DNA of 64,000 nucleotides. Origin: Toxoplasma gondii ME49. Lineage: Eukaryota > Apicomplexa > Conoidasida > Eucoccidiorida > Sarcocystidae. Positions 1-10,395 of the stretch are shown here, piece after piece. Location: positions 574,669-638,668 of the forward strand of contig NC_031477.1 of NCBI RefSeq assembly GCF_000006565.2, given 5' to 3'. Position numbers and translations under genes: made by a program. The first letter of the stretch is position 1. Every line of letters starts with the position of its first letter. The notes beneath the pieces were generated by a model, which was given only the letters and a program-made list of their open reading frames with translations, did not search any database and was not told where the DNA came from.

Positions 1-343
1 TCATGTAGCTTGTTGTGTTCTTCTGTGCCCTCCTTTTCTATCTCTCTCTTTTCGTCAACACTCTTTGATCTCGAGCTACGCTGACGCGCATCTCTCTAGA
101 CTCACATGCATGCGTTCTTCTCTCTTCGCGAGCGCTCTTGACTCTATCCGGATTCTTTTCTTCGCGTTCTTACTTTTCGTTATGTCCCTAGGAGTACCTC
201 TCCTGTCTGGGTCGATTGATGGGGTCGCCCTGTCCGGCTGTGCTCTCGCGGAAGCCGCCGTCTGCGTTGCCGCCGCCGCCGCTGCTGTGCAAGTTCCCCG
301 CCGCGGGCCATGCGCATGCAACTTCGCATGAATGCGACGCAGA

Positions 344-561
344 TCCTCAACGAGCTGGACGAAAGGTTTCTGCAGAGAAGGCAGAGGAGCTCTCTTTTTC
401 GACGGAGGCTGACAGAGCCTTCTTCGCGCACAGCTTCCAGAGACACGTAGAAGAAGCAGAGAAAGTTGGAGATGTCGAATGGTGTGTACTCGGACCTGCG
501 TTGTACGCTGTCGACGGGTGGTTCAGTCAACGGCAAACCTCGCCTAAAGTCGTCAGTTCAT
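344..561 (+). CDS. possible C-terminal exon of an upstream gene
   Basis: A plus-strand frame runs to a TGA at 559-561 and reads like coding sequence: it is rich in Glu, Ala and Lys and includes EKAEELSFSTEADRAFF. A plausible splice acceptor (TTTCTGCAG) ends near 376, so the stretch could be the last exon of a gene starting left of the window. No domain is recognised. Other frames are also partly open here, so this may be chance. Confidence 0.2.
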
Positions 562-784
562 GACAAAGTGCGTTTGACGGCAACGCGTCTCAACGCATTC
601 TCAACAGATTCGCAAATGCACTTGTGCTGGATCGGTCCTCACTGCAAGTCATTCGCAACCACGCGCTTGCAATTGGACTCTCCTGGAGATACTCCACGCG
701 TATCCCGACATACGTATATAAGTGCATGTGTGAAGGTGTATTCGAATCCGAAAGCAGGTTTCCGTTTATCTGTATGTAAACATG

Positions 785-935
785 TGTATACATATGTACA
801 TGTATGTATATGTATGTATATGTATATGCATATGTGTGTGAGAATGTATATCTATATGCATGCGTATATATATATATATATATATATAGATAGATAGATA
901 TAAATATAAATGTGTGTGCGTGTGAGTATATATAG
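785..935. repeat. TA/TG composite microsatellite
   Basis: A run of TGTATA-type units passes into a nearly pure TA tract at about 865-888, then GATA units and TGTG units. No gene spans it. Confidence 0.9.
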
Positions 936-1812
936 CTGTATACATTCGCATGGGGGTGGAAGGGTAAAGAACGACAATGAGGCGAGGGAGAGGGTTGGAA
1001 GGAGACATGGCGCTACTGGTTTGCATATGTGGTCAACTTTTTAGAGATTTTTCTGAGGTGCAGAATTGCATCTTCGGGACGCTTCCCACACTGGGTGAGG
1101 CTCGTATGCAGGACACAATTCAAAACTGTTTTGGTCTCGGCTTCTTGTCTTCTTCATCACTTTCTGCTCTTTCTCCTGTCCATTCTCTACTCGTTTGCTC
1201 CTCTCTTCTCTCCATGATCGTATTTCTTTCTTCCCTTTCTCCTCTGTCTTCTTTGCTTCGCGTCACAGCCAGTGGGGGAGTCTCAAGATAAATACGGATT
1301 TCTTCCGAATCGACAGTGAAGGCACACGCACGACTGCACACAGAAGCGCCTGCCGAGATGCCGACATTCAGATATACATTTGTATGCAATTCAGTACGCG
1401 CATTCATGAACAGAAAAATACATGTAAACCTCGGCATAGTTCGAAACGTTTACACATATGCGTGTGTCCACATAAATATGCGCATGCGTGTCTGCAGTGA
1501 AATGCATGTATACATGCAAATATGCAGATGCAGATGCATGCGTGTATGAATTAACTTGGAGAGACGTCTTCCAAGAGCTTTGAGCGTCGTTTCCTCTGAA
1601 TTCCGAGAGACGCTCGAAATGTAGTCGGTGGACGAGCTGTTATCTTGGTATGTGGTGTCTTCTTGATCATTATAAGAAATTGTACAAACCTCAAGGAACA
1701 CACACTCTCTTATGGGAGATTAGCTGCGTTAGCAGTCTTTTGAAAACATTTGAATTATTTCGAGGTACCTCCTGGCTTCTACTCATTTCTGCTTACAGTT
1801 TTGCAGTTTTGT

Positions 1813-1923
1813 ACATATATGTATATATATGTATATGCATATTATATATATATGCACGTATGTATATATATATATATATACATATCCACACAACATTACA
1901 TATATATATATATATATATAAAT
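1813..1923. repeat. TA microsatellite pair
   Basis: Two TA tracts (about 1862-1881 and 1900-1921) sit inside a longer TATG/TATA-rich stretch. They are intergenic. Confidence 0.9.
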
Positions 1924-2787
1924 GTGAGGAGAATCGGCATTTTCGGGATGTTTTTGGCAGAAAAGCCCGCCAGAGTTATCGTCTGAAAATCTGGTGCATA
2001 AAGTTGTTGAGGGCAAAAACAAAGAAGGTTTTTCTGCATTATTTCTTCAAGAACTCGGTTCCTCTGACACTCCGAGTCGGTCGATCTGAGCCTTCTGCCT
2101 TTCCACCGTCTGTCTGTGTGTCGTGGAGACCCGCACGCTTTCTCTTGTTCTTGAATTCGTTTTCTGCTTTTAGTTTTCTATATCACTCCGAATGCCGGAG
2201 CATGTGCCTGGATCGAGATTTCGTTCTTCCTCATCTCTGTTTTTGTATTCCGACCCTTACGTCACGGCAGCGGATTACGTCTTTCGGAACTTTCTATGAA
2301 AGGATATATCATGGTAGATAACTGGCGTGCAGTCGTCACAAGAGAGCTGAAGCGCCGCTCACAGAGAAAACCTCGTACCCGTGAACTTCTTTCTCATTTT
2401 AACGGGTCAAGCCAAGATCGGTTAAGCTGCAGCGTCCTTGGCGAGCCTTCAAAAAAAACGAACAGGGAGGAGCTCTGGACGCTCGGGCGCAGCGCCAGCG
2501 CTTCTGAAGCTGTCGCAGCATCTTTTCTCTCGTTTTCGTCTCGAGGCTTCAATCCACTTGCAGGGAAATCTTGAGGACGCGTGAAAATCGATTTGTCAGA
2601 ATCCCTCAAAAAAGTCAAACCAGGGTGCTCAGATGAGACAGACTCGGGACCGGCATAAAGAACGTAAGTGACACGGCTCCACCATAAACTGGAATTACCA
2701 CATTGCCAGGGAGCGTCTGAATTACCGAAATCCAGATCTACGCCGCAAACCGACACTTATAAAAGTGATATATTCTCCTTCTCTACG

Positions 2788-2815
2788 TATTTATATATAT
2801 ATATATATATATATG
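2788..2815. repeat. TA microsatellite
   Basis: A nearly pure TA dinucleotide tract in intergenic DNA upstream of SDS22. Confidence 0.9.
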
Positions 2816-3871
2816 TCAAGTGGGCGCGTGTAAATCGAGTTTTTAGAGTCGAAGTTGAGCTCCCCATATCAAACTGTCTTCTCGTGTGCCTCTGACTTCT
2901 CTGATTTCGGATGTAGTGTCTTTTTTTCTCGAGGTTTTCCACCGTTTTCTCCGTCACACGAGGCCTTTGTTGTTCACCCGGTGTCTTCGCAGAAATTTGC
3001 CGGAGTGTCTTCCCGAGGAGAATCTTTTCTTCCTTTTTTCCTTGTTCTCTCTTTTTCTTCTCTTCGTTTTCGCCTTTCCTTCTCTTTTCTTTTTTCCTTC
3101 CCTTCCTGTTTTGTGTTTTTCCCCTTTTTCTCTCTTTTTTGTGTGCCTTCGCCAAACAGCCAAACGCGCATGCAGACGACATGGTTTTCGCGGCGGGTGG
3201 CGACAGAGGCTCGCGGCAAGGCTGTTTTTTTCGTAGAGGCGTTGTGGCCACTCTGTGTTCAGGCAGATTTTTGCATGTTGTCAAGGCAGGAATTCCCTTG
3301 GATTTTCGCTCCGTCGCTGCATGCGGGGCGCCTCGCGAGTGCGTGTCGATCCTAGACAGCGCGACGGTTATCGGGGAATTTCTCTTTTTCTCTCCCGCTC
3401 TTCTACGCATCTATCCTCTTTCTTCGTCGAAGCCTCGCCTTCTTTGCATGCCTCTGTTTTCTCCCTCTTCCCCTCTCCTTCGACCGAAAACGCAACGCGG
3501 ACGCTGCTCTTTGCGAGCCAGTTTCTTCCAGTCTTCGTCCCCGAAAGAAAAGCTGCAATTCAAAGATGCAAGTGCACACGCTTCAAGAAACTCTCCCATG
3601 CACATATAGAGATATCAACAAATTTTGTATATGTGTATATGTTTATATGTATACGTATTTAAGTATGCGTATCTGTATGTGTGTATGCGTATGTGTATGT
3701 ATGTTGTGCGTGCACACAGGTGTAGGTGTAGAGGTGTGTTGATGTTCATGGGCGACTGTAGCGTCGCTGAGGTCTGGGCTGTGTGTCTGTATGTTGACTC
3801 GCTTTCTCTCTGGGACTCACGCGCGCGGTTTCCTCTATTAATGTCACTTTCTTCCTGAGGAGCATTTGCGG

Positions 3872-3896
3872 CGTCTCTGTCAACACAGTTGAGACG
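3872..3896. promoter_or_regulatory. paired WGAGACG-like elements upstream of SDS22
   Basis: CGTCTCT at 3872-3878 (AGAGACG on the other strand) and TGAGACG at 3890-3896 form an inverted pair about 230-255 nt before the SDS22 start. The WGAGACG element is described as a promoter motif in Toxoplasma. Both copies are seen directly; their function here is inferred from position only. Confidence 0.35.
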
Positions 3897-4128
3897 AAAC
3901 GCGCAAGTCCTCTCGCTCCTGGGGTCCTTCGTTTTGCCTGTGTTTCTTTCCTTCCTGTCTTTTCTCTTTCTTCTTTCTTCCCCCTCTCTTTCTGTTGGCT
4001 ACTGCGTTCGCTTTTCGCCTTCCTGCTTTCGTGCGAACTCCGCTGCTGAGTCTCTCCTTATCTGTGCCCTGAGTCCTCGAATTCACCTTTGTCTCTCCTC
4101 ACGTCGCTTCGAGTCTTCCATCTGAACA

Positions 4129-7100
4129 ATGCCGGACGACACGAGGACAGCAGGACCCCCAGCCAGCGGCGGTGCTCCCCAGGGTGAGAAGTCGAGAAAA
4201 GTAAAAAAGCGGAACCTGTGGGGACGAGAGGAGAGCTCCAAGGTGATCGAGAGCGGGGGAGACAAGTCGAGCGCGTTCTCCTTTGATTGCCGTTGGCTGG
4301 AGAGGTGGAGACGCGGGGCTGCGAATCAAAGAAAAGACACTTGCCTCCGCGGACCTCGACCAAGAGCGTGTGGCAGAGAACAAATTTAGTTTGTGTGAAG
4401 TTTTCCAGAGAGAAAGCAGAAGAAAAGCACAGAAAACTCGCGCTGCACAGATGCAGCTCCAGCCGAACTCAGGGAACAGAGACAGAGAGCGAAAGCGAAA
4501 GAGAAGATCACGTAGACGAAGGTAGAAAGATCGTGAAAAGCAAAGGACTCCGTCACTGAAACTGAAGAATCAAGTAGGGACAAACCATCGCCGCAACATG
4601 CCTACCAAACACGCGAATTTTACCTTTTCCGTAGAGTGTATCGAAAAGAAGACCCTGTGACCATGCACACAGACACATGGATATCTATTTATATATATAT
4701 ATATATTATACATATACATATACATATATATATATATATATGCATTTACATATTCATATACATACATATAAGTAAACATACATATAAATATATATATATA
4801 TATATACAGATATGTATATAGGTAAGTACACTGTCCTGCAGGGTGTAAGGGTCTCTCTTGGAGGTCGAGAAGAAGCCTTGTGTCTTGGCACTTTTCCTTC
4901 TGCGTTCGTTCTTGGAGGAGTCTCTTTGCAGCTCTCGGTGGATGTTCTTCGTGTGTGAACTGGCGGGAAGTCAAAAGGCTCGAGCTCAGCGAGCAGTGCT
5001 CGATTGGTGAGAGGGATGGCTTCCTGCTTTCCTTGTTTCTCGCGCAGAGAGCAGACAGGACCCCCCTGTGAGTCCAGGCGAATCGGAGAGCGAAGGAGAA
5101 ACGGGCAGCCCTGTGACGTACCTTCGACTCGGCGTTGACCTCGAACTCGATCCGACAAGCGATGCGATCACGTACCAAACCTCCCGCATTCACAAAATCG
5201 AAAATCTCCAAATCTGTCCTCACCTCAAGGTACACATCACACCCACTCTGCCGCACACAACGCGCGTCTTTTCCCTGAGCAAACCGAGTTTCCTACGTCG
5301 ATGTCCATCTTATCTTCTCTGTCGCCATCGCCATCTCTGTCTCTCATCTCTGCCAGTCTCAAGCCTTCTACGTCTCCATCTTTCTCTCTTTCTCTCGCTA
5401 GCTCGACTTCCCTGTTTCCGTGACATCCGCCTCCGTGTGTCACGACCTCCCATATACACACATAAGTCTACACGTAGGTGTGTGTACGTGGAGAGACCGA
5501 GAACGAATAGAGAGCTATAGGGGAGATTGATGCTTCATCGAGAGGTACGGAATATGTGTCTATGGAGTGCATGATCGAGCGACAGAGAGAGAGAGAGATA
5601 CGTAAATTAAGATGCGTTTGTAGAGGTCTGTGCCTTGAGAAGTTGCGTAGTCGTTTAGATGTGAAGATATACTCGTGGGGAAGACCCCGGAAGAGAATTG
5701 TCTTGGTTTCGTTATCGACTGCTCATCTTTTTCTTTCGCGGTCACTCAGAGACTCGCACTGAACGCGAACGACATTGAAAAAATCGAAAACTTGGAGTCG
5801 ACGCCGGAGCTGGAAGAACTTGAACTCTACCAAAATAGAGTTCGCAAGATCGAGGGCCTCTCCACCCTCTCTCATCTCAGGCGAGTTCGAAATCTTAATT
5901 ATATATCTATATATATACATATATATCTGTTTGTTTACACATGTAGCCAAATATAAATACATCCGTAAATATGTAGGTGTCGAAGAGATGTACGAAGAGG
6001 GAAAACAGTACATTCAAGTCGTCCATGCACACACGAGCGTTCATTTCGACATTCCACCGGGACCTGAGTATGCAGCGTTCGCGTCTTCTCTCTCTTGAGG
6101 CCGAGAAGAGCACACACGTCCGCATCCGTCTCGGTGGAGAGCTCGAATCAGAAGACCCCCTGGATATACTCCTGTCCAAGTCGAGGAACATGTCTGCATA
6201 TGCATTTCTCACTGCTGTAACTGTGTGTGTTGCGTCTGTGGCTGTGTCATGTCGAGGTCGGACGGCAAATCGCTGTAGATACTTGTGCGCAGGGTGCGAT
6301 CGCTTCAGCGGCATGCTCGCAGAGATTTTTACATGTTTTGTGTGGGCTTGTGTAGACTCGAGTTTTCTGTCCTTTCCCGATAATGCTTCCTCGAGGCGTA
6401 TTTGGTGAAGAAGCGAAGGCGAGCAAGAGACGTTCTCTCGTTCGCAGCTGTCACGCATGCGCGGCGAAGCTGGATTCCTCTGGCCCGTGTTCTTCAGAGT
6501 TCTCGATTTGTCTTTCAACAAAGTCCGAAAAATTGAGAATTTGGAGACGGCGGTCAAACTCGTGAAACTTTATCTCTCTAGCAACAAGATTCAAGTGGTA
6601 AGCGGCGCAGAACGACGCACAGCTACCCTCCTGTGACACACGCGCGAAAGAAGCCACGAAGCGCTTAAGTCACCAGCACAATGCACACTTACATATCTAG
6701 ACGCGCCAGTCGTTTTATGGACTTGTGCAGATGCTTGCACATGCCTCATTCTCTGTTATGTGGGTCAAACCCTATAAATACATGCAAACAGATACATGTA
6801 CATATTAATATATATATGTACACATATGCAGTTTTGAAATGTTTATGCGTTTGCATAGTTTTACTTATGCACGTATGTGGATGCGTCTTAATCTGTGTAC
6901 ATCTGGAACGTGTGGATGGAACTTCTTTCAGCACTGCGTCGGCAACCTGGCTGGGCGCAGTGCATCATCTGACAGCAGCCTGTTCTCCTAGATAGATTTT
7001 ATGAAGGAATTAGCGTTTGTGGGTGGCGCTTCGATGCGATGTCGAGGTCCCTTCGACAAAGAAAGTTTGAAAAAAAAAGCAGACATGCACTCTCAGTTTT

Positions 7101-9090
7101 TCCCTATTCAACTGGAAGGGGTGTCGGCCTGACAGGGTGCCGGAACTGGAGTGGGCTCGTGAGTTCGGTGCTTGTTCTCTCTCGCGTTTCAAGAGCGAAG
7201 ACATGTACGGCGACGCAGGACCTCTATTTAATCTCAATGCGCACAACAGGGATGACGTACAGTGCGCATTTATGGAAATGACCATGGAAACTTTGAATTG
7301 TTCTCCAGATCGAAGGCCTGGAGACACTCACGAGGTTGGAACTCCTCGAACTCGGCAGCAACAGAATTCGAGAAATCCAAGGAATCGCGACGCTCACGGA
7401 GCTCAAAGAACTGTGGCTCGGAAAAAATAAAATCACTGAAATGGTGAGGTTTTCGCCAGGCTTGTCAACCCTGCGTGCCCGCCATCTCTTCTTCATACTG
7501 TCTTGCATGCATGCAAATGATTCCTTGTTTTCGTATATGCATAAATATATATATATATATATGCATACCTATAATTACACACGTGCGCATACCTTTGTCT
7601 TTATGGAAGTCGGAATGCATGTGATAGATCGAGCTTTCTGCCGGGTGATTTCTCTCTTGGAGAGGCGCTAGGAAAGAACGTAAAACGAGAGAGGCGAGGG
7701 AGGGCGAGAGGCAGAAGAGTACACAGGTGGTAGACACAGAAACAGAAGCATGCACACAGGTAAAAGCGCACGTGAAGAAGAATATGCAGGGAATACAAAG
7801 AGAAAAAACGACGAGCTAGAGAGAACTCTGAGAGGTCGAGGAACATATGTACGTATATGTATATATGGATATGCATATATATATATATATATATATATGT
7901 ATATGGATATGTTGATGTATGTGGATATTGCGGAAGCTCGAGGAAGGTCGGCAGGTGGGATGAGGTGATCAAAAGCGTATGGAAAGAACGGGAGAGAAGA
8001 AACTTTTGGAGACGGAAAAAAAAACGTGTGTCCTTCTGTGTGAGTCGAGAGAGTCGGTTTTTTTCTCCTTTTTTGGCGTTTTTTTTTCAGAAGTTGCCTC
8101 CACTTCTCAACCTGCAGCGTCTGAGCATCCAGTCCAATCGCTTGACGCGCTGGAACGATTCTCTCTTTTCTTCTTGTCCCAGTTTGGAGGAACTTTATCT
8201 CTCTCACAACCGTCTCACAGGTGCTATCCCGGAGGCCATTGGAAAACTGGTAAATCGCCCTGTCTCCCACTCTGGAATTTACGTACTTCGAAACGCGCCT
8301 CCCCTTACAGACAGAAAGGCGCGATATCTCGCTCGGCGGCGCTTCGTGCCTCGAGCTGGGGTCTTCGTGGCATAACATGTCGAGGTGACGCGTATGTCGA
8401 AGCAGCCGTTCCAGCTGCGTCAGAAAGCAGGCCAGGATCTGGAGGGTGGTGTACAGCAGTCGTGCGAAGCCGGGCAGATGCCGCGACTGATGTTCGAAGT
8501 GCACTGGCAGTTATGAGGGGTAACTGGGCATGCAGAGATAGGTGTGTGTATTCTCGCTACGCAGTGCCGCTAGACGACTCTGGAGTTGCCTTCCTCATCT
8601 CATTGTGGTTTCGACTTTGTTTCGAGATGTCTCTTGTTCGAAACTGGTCAGTCTCCCATGCACACTGAGCAGATCCCGGACACCCCTGACTGTGTCTTCT
8701 CTCTGATTCGCCGTCGTGGTGGTTCGACGTCATTCACATACGTCTGGCCATGCTGGTCGAAGCCGTTGTGTGGAGTTCGTTTCCTGCATTGTGCAGGCTG
8801 TGCGGTAGCCGTTTTAAGCGTTTCCAAAGATCGTCTTGCATTCAAAAGGACTGTGTGACCTAATACTTCGGACGATGTCTTTTTTCTTTTCTCAGAAAAA
8901 ACTCAAGATCCTCGATCTTGGCGCCAACGCCGTGGACGACATGCGTGCAGTCGCCCAGCTGCCCGAGCTGGAGGAACTCTGGGTAAGGTTCCTCGCGAGC
9001 CTCTCCGACTCTTTACAAATCTTTCGCGCTTCCCAGTTGTTCTTGGATGCCATCGCAAATTGCGTTGTTACACTCGGAAATTCAAAAACC

Positions 9091-9121
<31 letters not shown>

Positions 9122-9497
9122 CGCATATGGATATATATGTGTATGTGCGTCTATACATATATGTCTATATTCTTGTGTACTGGAATAAATTTGCGTAGGT
9201 AGGTCTGCGGGTAGCTGGATGTTTTATTGTTGGTGTGTGTTTGATCAAGTCTGTATGCACCACGTTCTGTCTCGCGTCTGTGTCACCGGGTATGGCAGAT
9301 CAACGACAACCACATATCGAGTTTGGAGGCTGTCAAGGCACTGAAGTCGATGGATTCTCTGCGAACGCTGTACCTCGAAGGCAACCCGATTCACGCAAAT
9401 CTAGGTCCCAGCTACCGCCAAAACATCGTGCAGATTTTCCCCAGTAAGACAGCTCTCTTCGCTACCTCCGCGTCGTTAATATACAACTGTATACATA

Positions 9498-9530
<33 letters not shown>

Positions 9531-10231
9531 GCGTGCCTATATTGATACGTGTATATGTGCATAGGCAAATGCATATATATGTAAATATGCGTATGTATGT
9601 ATATACGTATGCAAATGTGTATGTATACATGTACACATGTATATATATATATATATATATATGCGTTTTCGGTGCTTTTGCGTCTGCTGCATTTATGTTT
9701 CAGAGTTGCAGCAGTTGGACGCTCTCCTCGTAAGCGAGACCGTCAACATCATTCAGCGTCCTCTCTCCGGCAAGGGTAGGTGTCAAGAGTTCCACGGACT
9801 TCAGAGGTTCTTCTGTCTGTACACTTCGAGATAGGCAGACAGGCACATCTGCGTATGCGTAGATCTATGTACTGAAAACTTCCTGCGGCCTTCCACATGG
9901 ATGTCCTTGCATGTATCTCAGGATATGAGGAACCGTGAATGGGTGGATCTCCTTGTTTAAAGAGGCTTTGTTTTGGGACTGTTCAAGTAGAAGTAGTTCT
10001 TCCTGTTGCTACTTGTGATTTTCCAGTATGTCTGTCTACGCGTCTCGGCTCGAAGCATCTCAGCATGCGTGTTTGCGTTCGAACTGGAAATGCGTATACA
10101 CAGCGCGATGCATGTGAACGTCTATCAGGAGACAAGGTCAGATCTACTCGCAAAGTAGTTGAACGCACACTTGTACACCAAGACGGATGTAAGGATACAA
10201 ATATATCTCTGCAGGCGTGCGAATTGTATAT

Positions 10232-10269
<38 letters not shown>

Positions 10270-10395
10270 TGTATATGAATAAGGATACAAACACATGTAT
10301 CCATGCGTACATGTACATTCGTTTCCGTGGGTTCTGTGCATTTCTTTGCAGTCGGAGCAACAAAGCAGAAGTCCATTATGAAGCACAACGCTTAG
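4129..10395 (+). CDS. SDS22: protein phosphatase 1 regulatory subunit SDS22 (LRR protein)
   Basis: SDS22 (PPP1R7) binds the catalytic subunit of protein phosphatase 1 and controls its assembly and mitotic function. Ten exons are inferred: 4129-4183, 5048-5229, 5750-5880, 6498-6597, 7309-7443, 8091-8249, 8896-8982, 9299-9443, 9704-9775 and 10352-10395. They give 369 residues, close to the usual size. Exons 2-8 encode tandem 22-residue leucine-rich repeats of the SDS22 type, such as NRVRKIEGLSTLSHL, LDLSFNKVRKIENLE and LELLELGSNRIREI. A C-terminal cap (YRQNIVQIFP, then LQQLDALLV) matches the family end. The start is the first ATG, and exon 1 joins exon 2 in phase. Intron 3 uses a GC donor. Seven of the nine introns carry TA-rich microsatellite tracts. 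If the last intron were retained, the frame would stop at 9834 instead of 10395. The PP1-regulator identity is certain; the terminal exons are slightly less so. Confidence 0.92.
4684..4818. repeat. TA/TACA microsatellite in SDS22 intron 1
   Basis: TA tracts alternate with ACATA units through most of this stretch. It lies wholly within the 864-nt first intron of SDS22. Confidence 0.9.
5881..5886 (+). promoter_or_regulatory. GC-type splice donor of SDS22 intron 3
   Basis: Exon 3 ends CTCAG and the intron starts GCGAGT. Only this boundary leaves the two bases needed to join the next exon (first base 6498) in the LRR frame, giving HLRVLDLSFN. The first downstream GT (5885) would leave the wrong phase. 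Confidence 0.65.
7545..7563. repeat. TA microsatellite in SDS22 intron 5
   Basis: A short TA tract within the 647-nt intron 5, which also contains a second tract near 7855-7922. Confidence 0.85.
7855..7922. repeat. TA/TATG microsatellite in SDS22 intron 5
   Basis: A TA run at about 7874-7899 is flanked by GTATATGGATATG units. Confidence 0.9.
9089..9160. repeat. TA microsatellite in SDS22 intron 7
   Basis: A TA tract at about 9090-9118 is followed by degenerate TATG units inside the 316-nt intron 7. Confidence 0.9.
9490..9662. repeat. TA/TATG microsatellites in SDS22 intron 8
   Basis: Two TA tracts (about 9505-9531 and 9640-9662) with TATG-type units between them fill most of the 260-nt intron 8. 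Confidence 0.9.
10234..10270. repeat. TA microsatellite in SDS22 intron 9
   Basis: A long TA tract about 80 nt upstream of the acceptor of the last SDS22 exon. Confidence 0.9.

Larger units (their letters stand above)
1..4128. other. SDS22 upstream region
   Basis: No gene can be assigned with confidence. The stretch holds pyrimidine-rich DNA (for example about 1140-1260, 3010-3140 and 3940-4000), composite TA/TG microsatellites listed separately, and an open frame at the left edge described as a possible gene end. The last few hundred bases should contain the promoter and 5' untranslated region of SDS22. Long isoleucine/tyrosine-rich frames here are only translations of TA repeats. Confidence 0.6.

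Noticed and set aside
65..4086. Numerous Ile/Tyr-rich or Ser/Leu-rich open frames on both strands
   Set aside because: They are translations of TA/TG repeats and pyrimidine tracts, with no domain or splice support.
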